Shown here piece by piece: positions 9,876 through 17,923 of a stretch of DNA of 64,000 nt. Made by a program: the position numbers and the translations under genes. The notes below the pieces were generated by a model. The model saw only the letters and a program-made list of their open reading frames with translations, was not told the origin of the DNA and did no database searches. This DNA comes from Hymenobacter nivis (GTDB lineage Bacteria > Bacteroidota > Bacteroidia > Cytophagales > Hymenobacteraceae). Numbering within the stretch: the first letter of the stretch is position 1; each line of letters starts with the position of its first letter. Where the stretch lies: positions 124,753 through 188,752 of the forward strand of contig NZ_RCYZ01000002.1 of the NCBI RefSeq assembly GCF_006439025.1, given 5' to 3'.

Positions 9876-10739
9876 ATGATGCACTTTCCCGCTTTGCTAA
9901 CCGGCGCGGCCCTGGCCGTGTTTTTGGGCGCCGCCGGCTGCCAGCGGCCCACCGATGTGCCCGCCACCGCGGTGCCGCCGGCCATCGTGGCGCTGCAAGC
10001 CGCCGCCGCGGCCGGGCCCCCGGCGGTGCTGCCCCTGGGGGCCCCGGCCGCGCTGCCCGACTCGCTGGTGCTCACGCCCGTGCCCGCCGTGGCCGACGTG
10101 CCCGACACCCTGCGCCGGGCCATTGCCCAGCTGCACGCGGCCCTGGGGCCCCAGGCCGCCGCCCTGCGCCCCGCCGTGCTCGAGCAGGCCTGCGTGGGCT
10201 ACCTTACCCTGCGCCGCACCGACCCCAGCTTTCGCGCTGGCCTGCTGGCCGTGGCCGACATGGACCTGCCCAACACCGAGGAGCGCCTGTGGGTGCTCGA
10301 CCTGAAAAATGCCAAAGTGTTGCACCGCAGCCTGGTGGCCCACGGCGAAGGCTCGGGCCACCTGCGCGCGCGCCGCTTTTCTAATAAAGAGGCATCGGCG
10401 TGCACGTCGCTGGGCTTCTACCGCACGGCGGGCAGCTACGACGGCATCCACGGCTACTCGCGCCGCCTGGAGGGGCTCGACAAAGGCGAAAATGCCAACG
10501 CTTACAACCGCTACGTGGTGCTGCACGCCGCCGACTACGCCAGCCCCGCCTACGTGCGCCAGCACGGCCACCTGGGCTACAGCCGCGGCTGCCCGGCCCT
10601 GCCGCCCGAGCAATTCAAGGCCATCATCAGCACCGTGCAGGGCGGCACCACGCTGCTGCTAAGTGGCCCGGGGCTGCACTCGCGTTGGCTGGATGGGCCC
10701 GTGGCCACCCGCCGTTATCTGGCCCGCGGCTGGGGTTAG
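9876..10739 (+). CDS. L,D-transpeptidase-like murein enzyme (lipoprotein-like)
   Basis: A 287-residue member of the 'murein L,D-transpeptidase catalytic domain' family (YkuD-like fold, PF13645 type). The N-terminus is hydrophobic and ends FLGAAGCQ, so C22 is a possible lipidation site, though the -3 residue is not ideal. A Pro/Ala-rich linker runs to about residue 80. The catalytic region carries LVAHGEGSGH, SLGFYRT, VVLHAADY and the S-R-G-C nucleophile block with C239. The next gene is a paralogue. Its -7-like box TAGTTTCG (9864-9871) lies very close to the start codon. Confidence 0.88.
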   Translation: MMHFPALLTGAALAVFLGAAGCQRPTDVPATAVPPAIVALQAAAAAGPPAVLPLGAPAALPDSLVLTPVPAVADVPDTLRRAIAQLHAALGPQAAALRPAVLEQACVGYLTLRRTDPSFRAGLLAVADMDLPNTEERLWVLDLKNAKVLHRSLVAHGEGSGHLRARRFSNKEASACTSLGFYRTAGSYDGIHGYSRRLEGLDKGENANAYNRYVVLHAADYASPAYVRQHGHLGYSRGCPALPPEQFKAIISTVQGGTTLLLSGPGLHSRWLDGPVATRRYLARGWG

Positions 10740-10917
10740 GGGCCTGGCCGGTACTCCACCGGGAATGTTTTGGCTGATTTTGGGGTTTACCTAAATCTGC
10801 ATTCCTCCACCGCCGCTTTTTTTGCGTATATGCCTTGGATGACTTGCTACTGGTTAGCCTTTTCGGGCTAATTTGCTTATCAATTCGTCCTTGTTATTCA
10901 ACAGATTGCATTCGTCT

Positions 10918-11760
10918 ATGGAAAAGCATCATGTTAGCGTTGTTCTGCGCCAGCGCCGCTACCGGCGCACCAAGCGCGCCGTGCGGCGCGTGTTGCCCTT
11001 CTTGGCCGCGCTGTTCCTCGCCACGCCCGTAGCGGGCCCCGTGAGCCGTTCGCTGGCGGGCAATACCATCGTGAGCACGCACCAGACCGCCCGCGTGGCG
11101 CCCACCAAAGCGCTGCTGTTTGACCTAAAGCTGCACGAAACCTACGACGCCCTCGGGGCCCAGGCCCAGGGCCTGAAGTTTGAGGTGTTTGAGAAAGCCA
11201 TGACCGGTTACCTCAACCTGAAAGAAGGCGGCCGCTTGGCTGATAACAAGCAGCTACTGACGGTGGTGGACTTCGACCTACCCAGTACTGAAAAGCGCCT
11301 GTGGGTGGTGAACCTGGCCAGCCAGCAAATCATTTTCCACACCCTGGTGGCCCACGGCCACAACTCGGGCGAGAACCAGGCCACCAACTTCTCGAACACC
11401 GACGCCAGCAACATGAGCAGCCTCGGCTTCTATGTGACGGGCAGCGAGTACCAGGGCAAGCACGGCCACTCGTTGCGCCTCCAGGGCCTCGACGAAGGCT
11501 TCAACACGAACGCCGCCATGCGCTCAGTGGTGATGCACGGCGCGGAATACGTGAGCGAAGACTTCATTCGCCAGAACGGCCGCCTGGGCCGCAGCCTCGG
11601 CTGCCCCGCGCTGCCCATGGACCAGTACGCCCAGATCATCGACGCCGTGAACGGCGGCACGTGCTTGTTCATCAATAAGTCGAACGCTGGCTACAACTCG
11701 AAATTCCTCAACCAGCACGTGGCCATGCAAGCCTTGACGGCCGCCGCGCCGCAGGTGTAG
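10918..11760 (+). CDS. L,D-transpeptidase-like murein enzyme (paralogue)
   Basis: A 280-residue paralogue of the preceding gene. Shared blocks are LLTVVDFDLPSTEKRLWVVN, LVAHGHNSGE, SLGFYVTG, HGHSLRLQGLDEG, VVMHGAEY and the nucleophile block SLGCPALP with C229. The N-terminus differs: a basic stretch (RQRRYRRTKRAVRR) precedes one hydrophobic segment (VLPFLAALFLATPVAG), so it looks secreted or membrane-anchored rather than lipidated. I use the ATG at 10918; upstream TTG codons give no family homology. About 180 bp separates the pair, so they may be separately transcribed. Ends at a very strong terminator. Confidence 0.88.
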   Translation: MEKHHVSVVLRQRRYRRTKRAVRRVLPFLAALFLATPVAGPVSRSLAGNTIVSTHQTARVAPTKALLFDLKLHETYDALGAQAQGLKFEVFEKAMTGYLNLKEGGRLADNKQLLTVVDFDLPSTEKRLWVVNLASQQIIFHTLVAHGHNSGENQATNFSNTDASNMSSLGFYVTGSEYQGKHGHSLRLQGLDEGFNTNAAMRSVVMHGAEYVSEDFIRQNGRLGRSLGCPALPMDQYAQIIDAVNGGTCLFINKSNAGYNSKFLNQHVAMQALTAAAPQV

Positions 11761-11783
11761 AGCCAGCCGGTTAGCAACAATAG

Positions 11784-11834
11784 ACAACAGAAAAGAGGCC
11801 TTGCGCACCGTGCGCAAGGCCTCTTTTCTGTTGT
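11784..11834. terminator. Bidirectional terminator between convergent genes
   Basis: A perfect 24-bp inverted repeat with only a 3-base loop (CCG), arms starting ACAACAGAAAAGAGGCC. It stands between the second L,D-transpeptidase-like gene (plus) and the Ldh-family dehydrogenase (minus), each ending within 25 bp of it. The arms contain A-rich and T-rich parts placed to act in both directions. Confidence 0.9.
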
Positions 11835-11853
11835 TACGGGCCGCCTTGGGGCC

Positions 11854-12918
11854 CTATAGCTTCACGCCAAATTTGACGCCCACGCCTTGCAGGTCCTGCA
11901 CCACGGCGTCGAGCAGTGGGATGCCGTCGAGCAGGCGGTGGGCGGCGGTGTCGCGCTCGGGGTCGCCGGGGATGAGCACTTGCTTGCCTTCCACGGCGTG
12001 GGCCTGGCGGAAGGTGGTTATCCAGTTGTCCATGTGCGCTTTAAATTCATCGGCTGGCCGGAACGCATCGACCCGCATGGCCCCAAAAAAGTGGCCCAGG
12101 CCCTGACCCACCGGGTTGGCCGAGGGCTGCAAAAACGCCACAAACGGCGGCACCCAGGGCCCGTAGTTGGCCCCGCTTAGCACGGCCGAAAAAATGTCGA
12201 CCACCGCGCCCAGGCCGTAGCCCTTGTGCGAGCCGGTGGCGCCGCCCAGCGGCAGCAGGGCCCCGCCGTCCTTCACGGCGTTGGCGTCGGTGCTGGGGCG
12301 GCCGTCGGCGGTTTGGGCCCAGCCCTCGGGCAGGGGCAGGCCCTTGCGCTGCGCAATTTCGAGCTTGCCGTTGGCGGCGGTGGTGGTGGCCATGTCGAGC
12401 ACAAAATCGGGTTGCTCGCCGGCGGGCACGGCCACGGCAATGGGGTTGGTGCCCAGCAGCCGGTCGAGCGAGTAGGTGGGGGCCACCAGGGGCGAGGCGT
12501 TGGTCATGGCCACCCCGATCATGTCGTGGGCCAGGGCCAGCATGGCGTGGTAGCCGGCAATGCCGAAGTGGTTGGAGTTCTTCACCGACACCCAGCCGGT
12601 GCCCACTTGCTGGGCCTTCTCGATGGCCACGCGCATGGCCCGGGGCCCCACCACCAGGCCCAGGCCGCCGTCGCCGTCTACCACCGCCGTGCTGGGCGTT
12701 TCGTAGCTAACGGCCACGCGCGGCGCGGCGTTGATGCGGCCGGCTTCCCAGAGGCGCACGTAGCCCACCAGCCGGGCCACGCCGTGCGAATCGACGCCCC
12801 GCAGGTCGGCCGCCAGCAGGGTTTCAGTGGCCAGGGTGGCGTCGGCCTCGGGGCAGCCGATGGCCTGGAATACGCGCTCGGTGAACGCAAAAAGCTCGTT
12901 GTAGGCAAAAGTGGGCAT
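11854..12918 (-). CDS. Ldh-family malate/lactate/ureidoglycolate-type dehydrogenase
   Basis: A 354-residue NAD(P)H-dependent oxidoreductase of the Ldh/YlbC/YbiC family (sulfolactate, malate, ureidoglycolate dehydrogenases). Seen: DLRGVDSHGVARLVGYV near residues 38-54 with the catalytic His, VSVKNSNHFGIAGYH, MTNASPLVAPTYS, LLGTNPIAVAVPAG, VLDMATTTAANGKLEIAQRK and GSHKGYGLGAVVDIFSAVLS. The ATG at 12918 gives the standard start; frame-open sequence further upstream is a repeat-containing intergenic stretch. Substrate cannot be assigned from sequence alone. Confidence 0.9.
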   Translation of the reverse strand: MPTFAYNELFAFTERVFQAIGCPEADATLATETLLAADLRGVDSHGVARLVGYVRLWEAGRINAAPRVAVSYETPSTAVVDGDGGLGLVVGPRAMRVAIEKAQQVGTGWVSVKNSNHFGIAGYHAMLALAHDMIGVAMTNASPLVAPTYSLDRLLGTNPIAVAVPAGEQPDFVLDMATTTAANGKLEIAQRKGLPLPEGWAQTADGRPSTDANAVKDGGALLPLGGATGSHKGYGLGAVVDIFSAVLSGANYGPWVPPFVAFLQPSANPVGQGLGHFFGAMRVDAFRPADEFKAHMDNWITTFRQAHAVEGKQVLIPGDPERDTAAHRLLDGIPLLDAVVQDLQGVGVKFGVKL

Positions 12919-13427
12919 GGTGAAGGGGCACGCCCGGGTGGGCGGTGCCCCGCAAAGATGCGGCCCCGAGGGCCGTTGCGCGGCCGGCTGGGGCCCCGGG
13001 GCCGCGCCCGTTTCGCCCAGCGTGCCGGACGGCTCGGGAACACCGGGGCGGCCCCGCGGCGCCAGCAGACCGGCGTTTAGAAGCTGTTTGAGTTGGTGGA
13101 AATCTCGCCTGAAACGGTCGTGCTGCGCTGCGCTCTGTATGACCGTTCTTAAATAGCTCAAACAGCTTTTTAGGCGTTTGCCGCAACCGTGGATCCAGGT
13201 CTTTTTAGACATCCAGGGCGGCGAGGCGGGCTACCAGCGCGGCCCGCACGTCTGCGCTGGGCCTGGGCAGCGGGTATTACGGGGCAGAGCAGGGGGCAGA
13301 CAACACCGTTGGTCCTGTTCCTGGGGAACGCTGGCGTCGATTCCCTATTTACCGTATCTTGCCCCGGATAGTACCATTTATCTATATAGTGGACTTCCCG
13401 CTGCCCCGGGCCCCAGTACGTGTGTTT
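12919..13427. other. 509-bp gene-free region with a hairpin repeat
   Basis: No coding frame here looks like protein. The region holds a long nested hairpin repeat (13081-13168). The AT-rich stretch just before 13428, including a run of TA steps around 13363-13390, is the likely promoter zone of the receiver-only regulator, but I see no exact consensus. Confidence 0.6.
13081..13168. repeat. Nested hairpin intergenic repeat (REP-like)
   Basis: Outer arms AAGCTGTTTGAG (13081-13092) and its complement (13157-13168) enclose inner arms AACGGTC/GACCGTT (13113-13119, 13141-13147). The centre contains, on the minus strand, AGAGCGCAGCGCAGCACGAC. That core resembles the arm of the hairpin at 36136-36225 (GGGCGCAGCGAAGCATC), so the two appear to be members of one dispersed intergenic family. 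Confidence 0.7.
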
Positions 13428-13850
13428 ATGCAGAAGCTACCCAGCGTTTTGTTGGTCGACGACGACCCCACCACCAATTTCCTCAACGAGCACTTACTGC
13501 GCACCCTGGGCGTAACGGAGGAGTGCCTGGTGGCCACTAACGGCGCGGAGGCCCTGGAGGTGCTGGCCCGCACCTGCGCACCCGTCGGGGCGGCGTGCCC
13601 CGCGCTTATTCTGCTGGACGTGAACATGCCCGTGATGAACGGCATTGATTTCCTGGAGGCGTTCCAGCCCGACCCGCCGGCTTCGAAAATCGTCATCATC
13701 CTGCTCACCACCACGCTGCTCGGCCGCGACCTGGGCGACTTGCAGCAGTCGCAGGCCGTGTCCGGCCTCATCAGCAAGCCCCTGACCCGGGCCAAAATCA
13801 ACGCCCTGCTCCAGCAGCACTTCCAGCGGGAGCTGCCCGACGCGGCCTAA
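13428..13850 (+). CDS. Receiver-only response regulator
   Basis: A 140-residue single receiver domain (CheY-like) without an output domain: VLLVDDDPTTNFLNEHLL at the N-terminus, phosphoacceptor D64 in LILLDVNMPVMNG, the Thr position in IILLTTTLLG and the Lys in SGLISKPLT. The initial acid cluster, the TTNFLNE helix and the length match the single-domain receivers common in Bacteroidota, usually found near hybrid kinases. No kinase is adjacent, so its partner is unknown. The ATG at 13428 starts two residues before the receiver strand; upstream frame is discarded. Confidence 0.88.
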   Translation: MQKLPSVLLVDDDPTTNFLNEHLLRTLGVTEECLVATNGAEALEVLARTCAPVGAACPALILLDVNMPVMNGIDFLEAFQPDPPASKIVIILLTTTLLGRDLGDLQQSQAVSGLISKPLTRAKINALLQQHFQRELPDAA

Positions 13851-13962
13851 GGGGCCCCAGTGACGGTGACACCGGGCGGCAGCGTGGTGGCGTCGGTCGA
13901 ATAATTGCGCCCATATACCAGCAGAGTTGAAAATTTATTTGCTGTAGGTCAGCTATTTAACT

Positions 13963-14008
13963 ATATCAACTAATATTTTAGTTAATTAACTAAAATATTA
14001 GTTGATAT
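13963..14008. promoter_or_regulatory. Double BlaI-type operator (46-bp perfect palindrome)
   Basis: A 46-bp perfect palindrome lies 27 bp before the blaI-like gene. Each half is itself a dyad: AACTAATATTTTAGTT (13968-13983) and AACTAAAATATTAGTT (13988-14003), i.e. AACTAA-N4-TTAGTT twice, with centres 20 bp apart, or two helical turns. BlaI/MecI/CopY repressors bind such dyads as dimers, so I read this as two adjacent operators for autoregulation of the downstream pair. Confidence 0.8.
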
Positions 14009-14035
14009 TTGCTTTCATACTGATTCCTGCTGTCC

Positions 14036-14470
14036 ATGAACCCTTCCTTTCCCGAACTTACCCGCGCCGAGGAGCAGGTGATGCAAATCCTCTGGCGCGA
14101 GGGCCCCAGCTACGTCAAGGACGTGCAGGGGGCCCTACCGGCCCCGGCGCCGGCTATCACCACGGTGTCCACCATCGTGCGCATCCTGGAGCAAAAGGGC
14201 TTCGTGGGCTACGAGGCCTTTGGGCGCACGCACCGCTACCACGCCCTAGTAGGGCAGGACGACTACCGCCGCTTTTCGCTGCGCAAGCTGCTGGGCGGGC
14301 ACTTCGGCGGCTCGTTCAGCCGGCTGCTCTCCTTTTTTGCCCAAGAGGAAAACCTCGACGCCGCCGCCCTCGACGCCTTGCTCCGCCAAGCCCAGGCCGG
14401 TGGGGCTGACGACGACGATACGCCCGCCGCTCCAGATTCTGCTGCCACCCCTAACGCTCCGCAACCATGA
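14036..14470 (+). CDS. blaI: BlaI/MecI/CopY-family repressor
   Basis: A 144-residue winged-helix repressor (LTRAEEQVMQILWREGPSYV, then ITTVSTIVRILEQKGFVGYE and GRTHRYHALV), followed by a C-terminal dimerisation helix region (LGGHFGGSFSRLLSFF, ENLDAAALDALLRQAQAGG). Family members repress themselves and are inactivated by proteolysis after signalling by an M56 sensor. The next gene is that sensor, overlapping by the ATGA arrangement at 14467-14470. The palindromic double operator upstream supports autoregulation. Confidence 0.93.
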   Translation: MNPSFPELTRAEEQVMQILWREGPSYVKDVQGALPAPAPAITTVSTIVRILEQKGFVGYEAFGRTHRYHALVGQDDYRRFSLRKLLGGHFGGSFSRLLSFFAQEENLDAAALDALLRQAQAGGADDDDTPAAPDSAATPNAPQP

Positions 14471-15810
14471 ACGACTTGCTGACCTGGATGCTGGGCTCCG
14501 TGCTGGGGCTCGGCGCCGCCTGGGCCCTGTACCGCGGGGCCCTGCGCGCCGAGCGCTGCTTCGGCTACAACCGCGTGTTCCTGCTGCTGGCGCCGCTGGT
14601 GGCGGCCGGGCTGCCGCTGCTGCCGCGCCCCGCGCTGGGGTGGCTGGCCAGCGCCCCGGCCCCCGGGGCCCCCACGGCGGCTGGGGCCGCGCCGGCATTT
14701 GTGTTGCCTACGCTGCACGTGCAGGCCAGCGGCTGGGCGGCGGACTGGGGCGGGGTTTCGCCGCTGGTGTGGCTGTACGCGGCCGGCGTGGCGCTGGGCC
14801 TGGGCCGCCTGGCGTGGCGGCTGGGGCGGTTGCACCGGGCCACCCGCGGCCTGCCCCGCACCGCGGGGCCGGACTACGCGCTGGCCCACACTGGCGGCCG
14901 GCTGCCCACCAGTTCGTTCGGGCGCACCATTTTTTGGGACGATACGGCCGCCCTCGCGCCCGCCGAGGCCGCCCAGGTGCTGGCCCACGAGGCGGCCCAC
15001 GTGCGCCAGGGCCACACCTACGACGTGCTCTGGCTGGAAAGCTGGCGCGCCGTGCTCTGGTTCAACCCCTTCATCTACCCGCTGGTACGTGCCCTGGCCC
15101 TCACCCACGAGCTGCTGGCCGACCGCGCTGCGCTAGCCGAAACCAACGCACCCGCCGCCGCAGGGCCCCAGCCTGGGCCCACGGCCTACGCCACGCTGCT
15201 GGCCCGGCTGGCCACCCGCCGCATCACGCTGCCCGAGGCGCCGCTGCCGCTGCTGCATTCCTTCACCCATTCCCTCACCCTTACCCGCATTGCCATGTTA
15301 AAGTCGTCCCACCCCGTGCGCCGCTGGAAGCAGTGGCTGGCCCTGCCCGTTGTGGCGGGCCTGCTGGCCGTAGCCTGCCAGCCCGCCGCTGATGTCCAAA
15401 CGCCGGCCGGTATGGTGCCGCCGCCCTCACCGCCCGTTGCCTCGTCAGACGCTCAAGCGCACCTGAACGAGTTGAGTGGTGGCTCTAAGGTTTACCAGTA
15501 CGTGGAGGAAATGCCGCATCTGCCCAGTGGGAATGGCGTTGCCGGCATCGTGACGGCTATTCAGGAAAGTATTCAGTACCCCACACTCGCCGCGGCCGAC
15601 CAAAAGGACGGCCGGGTATTCGTTTCCTTCGTTGTGACCAAAGACGGCGCCGTGAAAGAACCCAAAATAATCAAAGGCCTGGGGCCCGCCTACGACGCGG
15701 CTGTGGTGACGGCCGTCACTAAGTTACCCGCTTTCCTGCCCGGCCGCCAAGACGGCATCCCGGTGAACGTAAGTTTCACCGTGCCCATCAAATTCGAACG
15801 GCAGCCGTAA
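14467..15810 (+). CDS. BlaR1-like M56 metallopeptidase fused to TonB C-terminal domain
   Basis: A 447-residue sensor protease. Hydrophobic helices occur at about 5-20, 38-55 and 98-115, then the M56 zinc site H174-E-A-A-H178 in VLAHEAAHVRQGHTYD, the following WFNPFIYPLVRALALTHELLAD helix pair, and another membrane segment near 300 (LALPVVAGLLAVACQ). The C-terminal ~90 residues form a TonB-like domain (YPTLAAADQKDGRVFVSFVV, then FLPGRQDGIPVNVSFTVPI). The extracellular penicillin-binding domain of classical BlaR1 is absent. This M56-TonB architecture is common in Bacteroidota next to blaI; the inducer is unknown, and the TonB part may sense the envelope or a partner. Confidence 0.9.
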   Translation: MNDLLTWMLGSVLGLGAAWALYRGALRAERCFGYNRVFLLLAPLVAAGLPLLPRPALGWLASAPAPGAPTAAGAAPAFVLPTLHVQASGWAADWGGVSPLVWLYAAGVALGLGRLAWRLGRLHRATRGLPRTAGPDYALAHTGGRLPTSSFGRTIFWDDTAALAPAEAAQVLAHEAAHVRQGHTYDVLWLESWRAVLWFNPFIYPLVRALALTHELLADRAALAETNAPAAAGPQPGPTAYATLLARLATRRITLPEAPLPLLHSFTHSLTLTRIAMLKSSHPVRRWKQWLALPVVAGLLAVACQPAADVQTPAGMVPPPSPPVASSDAQAHLNELSGGSKVYQYVEEMPHLPSGNGVAGIVTAIQESIQYPTLAAADQKDGRVFVSFVVTKDGAVKEPKIIKGLGPAYDAAVVTAVTKLPAFLPGRQDGIPVNVSFTVPIKFERQP

Positions 15811-15837
15811 GCCGGCGGCGCTGGTAGAAAACCAACC

Positions 15838-15875
15838 GGGCCCCGGCGCTGCGCAGCGCCGGGGCCCGGCTTTTA
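15838..15875. terminator. Terminator hairpin after the M56 gene
   Basis: GGGCCCCGGCGCTGC and its exact complement abut to form a 30-bp palindrome (15838-15867) followed by CGGCTTTT. It lies between the convergent M56 and transglutaminase genes. Confidence 0.75.
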
Positions 15876-15880
15876 GGAAG

Positions 15881-15915
15881 TTATCCAGTTATCCACATAG
15901 GTTTTGTGGATAACT
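15881..15915. other. Inverted pair of DnaA-box-like sequences
   Basis: TTATCCACA (15889-15897) and TGTGGATAA (15905-15913) are exact matches to the classical DnaA box in opposite orientation, inside 11-bp inverted arms with a 7-base loop. A third near-match, TTATCCAGT, begins at 15881. The hairpin could equally act as a terminator for the minus-strand gene cluster. See the findings for why I do not call an origin. Confidence 0.5.
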
Positions 15916-15934
15916 TTTGGGTGGGCTGGGGGCC

Positions 15935-16909
15935 CTATTGCTGCTGTTGTTGCTGCTGCTGTTCCCAGTCGGTGTACTTGCGGTAGGAGTTGACGGCGAT
16001 TTTGGGCAGGGGGGCCTGCTGCACGTACACGGGCATTTCGGGGAAGTCGTCGGTGGGGAGGGGGTGGCCGTTTTCGATGTGCACCGACACCTCCAGCGTA
16101 TGGGCCCCGGTGCCCTTGTAAGTGCCCTTCACGGGGGTGCAGTCGGCGAAGTGGCGGCCGAGGGCCATGCGCACGTGCCCGTCGTTCACGATGCAGTTGT
16201 TGGTGGGGTCCAGCCCCAGCCAGCCGTAGAACGGGATGTAGGCCTCCACCCAGGCGTGGGTGGCACCGGTGCCGCGCACGCCCTCGTCCTTGGGGCACAC
16301 GTAGCCGCTCACGTAGCGCGCCGGGATGCCGTGCATGCGCAGCAAAAACAGCAGCAGGTGGGTGAAATCCTGGCAGACGCCGGCCCGCAGGCGCCAGATT
16401 TCCTCGGTCGGGGTTTCCACGCTCGTCACGCCCTTCTCGTACTGGAAGTGCTCGTTCACGTACTCCGAGAGCACCAGCGCGTTCTTCAGCGGCTTGTCGT
16501 TCAGGTCAATCACGCCCGCCAGGGCCCCCCGGATTTCGGCTTGCAGCGCCGGGTTGTCCACGTACAGGAAGTCGATGAACGCCGCCTCGTGCGCCACCTC
16601 GGCCAGGTGCCGCCACTGGGTGGGGGCGTCGGCCTCGTCCATCGGAAACTGGATGGCGTGCGTCACCACGGCCACGTTCGACTCGATGCGCAGCTCGGCG
16701 TGGGGCGCCACCAGCGAAAACACGCCCACCTGGTTGCCGAAGTAATCGGTGAACAGGGCCACGTCGGGGCTGCCGGTCACGGCCACCTCCTGGCTCTTCA
16801 CCTCCAGCCGGTCATCGGCCAGCGGATAGATCATGAGCTGGTTGGTGCAGTCGGTCACGGGGGCCCCGTAGGCGTAGCGCGTCAGGTGCTTGATTTTATA
16901 GGAAGGCAT
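15935..16909 (-). CDS. Transglutaminase-like protein with poly-Gln tail
   Basis: A 324-residue protein: an N-terminal bacterial transglutaminase-associated beta domain (residues ~1-90, IKHLTRYAYGAPVTDCTNQL) and a papain-fold transglutaminase core with Cys in LRAGVCQDFTHLLLFLLRMH, His in GTGATHAWVEAYIPFYGW and Asp in GLDPTNNC. These may be isopeptidases or amidohydrolases rather than cross-linkers. It ends in eight glutamines after DWE, from a CTG/TTG-type triplet run on the plus strand, which could vary by slippage. It is the last of three genes (ATP-grasp, alpha-E, transglutaminase) commonly found together. Confidence 0.9.
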   Translation of the reverse strand: MPSYKIKHLTRYAYGAPVTDCTNQLMIYPLADDRLEVKSQEVAVTGSPDVALFTDYFGNQVGVFSLVAPHAELRIESNVAVVTHAIQFPMDEADAPTQWRHLAEVAHEAAFIDFLYVDNPALQAEIRGALAGVIDLNDKPLKNALVLSEYVNEHFQYEKGVTSVETPTEEIWRLRAGVCQDFTHLLLFLLRMHGIPARYVSGYVCPKDEGVRGTGATHAWVEAYIPFYGWLGLDPTNNCIVNDGHVRMALGRHFADCTPVKGTYKGTGAHTLEVSVHIENGHPLPTDDFPEMPVYVQQAPLPKIAVNSYRKYTDWEQQQQQQQQ

Positions 16910-16921
16910 GGCGCGGGCAAA

Positions 16922-17857
16922 TTAGCTGTGGCCGAAGTAATACGTGCCGAAGGCGGCGGCCACGTCGAGCAGCTCCTGGCGGGTTTGCTGCAAAAAGGCG
17001 TCGAGGGCGGGCGCGTCGCCGGGGGCAAAGCGGTGGTACTCCACGTTGGTTTTCACCCGGCCCAGCAGGAAGCGCACCTGCTCGTAGTGCTCGGGCACGG
17101 TGCGGCCCAGCAGCCGCTCGCCGAAGCGTACGAGCTGGCCCAGGGCGTAGGCCAGTGAGTGCGGGAAATCGGGGTCGTGCACCGCAAACTGCAGCGCGTG
17201 GGCCGGGCTGAACTGGCCCTTGTAAGTCTTCACGTACTGCTCGTAGCCGTAGAGGCTCAGCAGCAGGTAGCGCACCTGGGGGCCCCCGGCGGCCTCGGCG
17301 GCGTCGGGCATCAGGGCGGCGCGGTGCAGCTGCAGGATGGCCACCGTTTGCAGGGCCCGCTCCAAAAATTTGCCCAGGCTCAGAAACGTGTAGCCCTCGT
17401 CGCGCGGCATGGCGTTCTGCACCGTGCCGACGTAGATGACGTTTTGGCGCAGCAGCGCGTCGATGCCCGACACGGGGTCGTCGGCCAGAATTTGCTGGGC
17501 GATTTCGGGCTGGCGAATGACGTGGTAGAAGTCGTTCAGGCTCTGCCACACCTCCTTGCTGATGTGGTCCTGCACGGCGCGGGCGTTTTCGCGCCCCTGC
17601 CCAATGGCGTTGAAGGCCGAGGCGCCGTTGCCCTTGTCGAGCAGCAAGTGGTGCAGCACCCGCGCCGTGTAGGGCGCCACGGCCTCAATTTCCGCGTCGC
17701 TCAAGTCGCCGTAGTTGTGCAGCAGGGCTTGCCAGCCGGGGTAGTGCTGCTCGTCCTGCTTGGCGATGTAGTGGATGCGGACGACCTGCAACATGGTGTG
17801 GGTGCGCTCCATGTAGCGGGCCAGCCAGTAAATGGTTTCGGCAACGCGGCTTAGCAT
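16922..17857 (-). CDS. Alpha-E domain protein (DUF403, COG2307)
   Basis: A 311-residue, largely alpha-helical protein of the alpha-E/DUF403 family: MLSRVAETIYWLARYMERTH at the N-terminus, ENARAVQDHISKEVWQSLND in the middle and FLERALQTVAILQLHR later. The ATG at 17857 is chosen because the family begins MLSRVAExxYW. Biochemistry is unknown; conserved linkage with a circularly permuted ATP-grasp enzyme and a transglutaminase suggests a peptide or amide-bond forming and processing system. Only 12 bp separates it from the transglutaminase gene, consistent with one operon. Confidence 0.9.
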   Translation of the reverse strand: MLSRVAETIYWLARYMERTHTMLQVVRIHYIAKQDEQHYPGWQALLHNYGDLSDAEIEAVAPYTARVLHHLLLDKGNGASAFNAIGQGRENARAVQDHISKEVWQSLNDFYHVIRQPEIAQQILADDPVSGIDALLRQNVIYVGTVQNAMPRDEGYTFLSLGKFLERALQTVAILQLHRAALMPDAAEAAGGPQVRYLLLSLYGYEQYVKTYKGQFSPAHALQFAVHDPDFPHSLAYALGQLVRFGERLLGRTVPEHYEQVRFLLGRVKTNVEYHRFAPGDAPALDAFLQQTRQELLDVAAAFGTYYFGHS

Positions 17858-17923
17858 TAGTGCTTGATAATCAACGGTGAAAACGAACAAAAACCAACGG
17901 CCCCCGGGGCCCCGGCGGTTCGC

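Noticed and set aside
13359..13427. Upstream extension of the receiver-only regulator
   Set aside because: The extra residues (MPRIVPFIYIVDFPL...) come from AT-rich promoter-like DNA and are not part of a receiver domain; the ATG at 13428 fits exactly.
15881..15915. Replication origin
   Set aside because: Three DnaA-like boxes alone are not enough: there is no AT-rich unwinding stretch and no dnaA, dnaN, gidA or similar gene nearby. The hairpin can also be a terminator.
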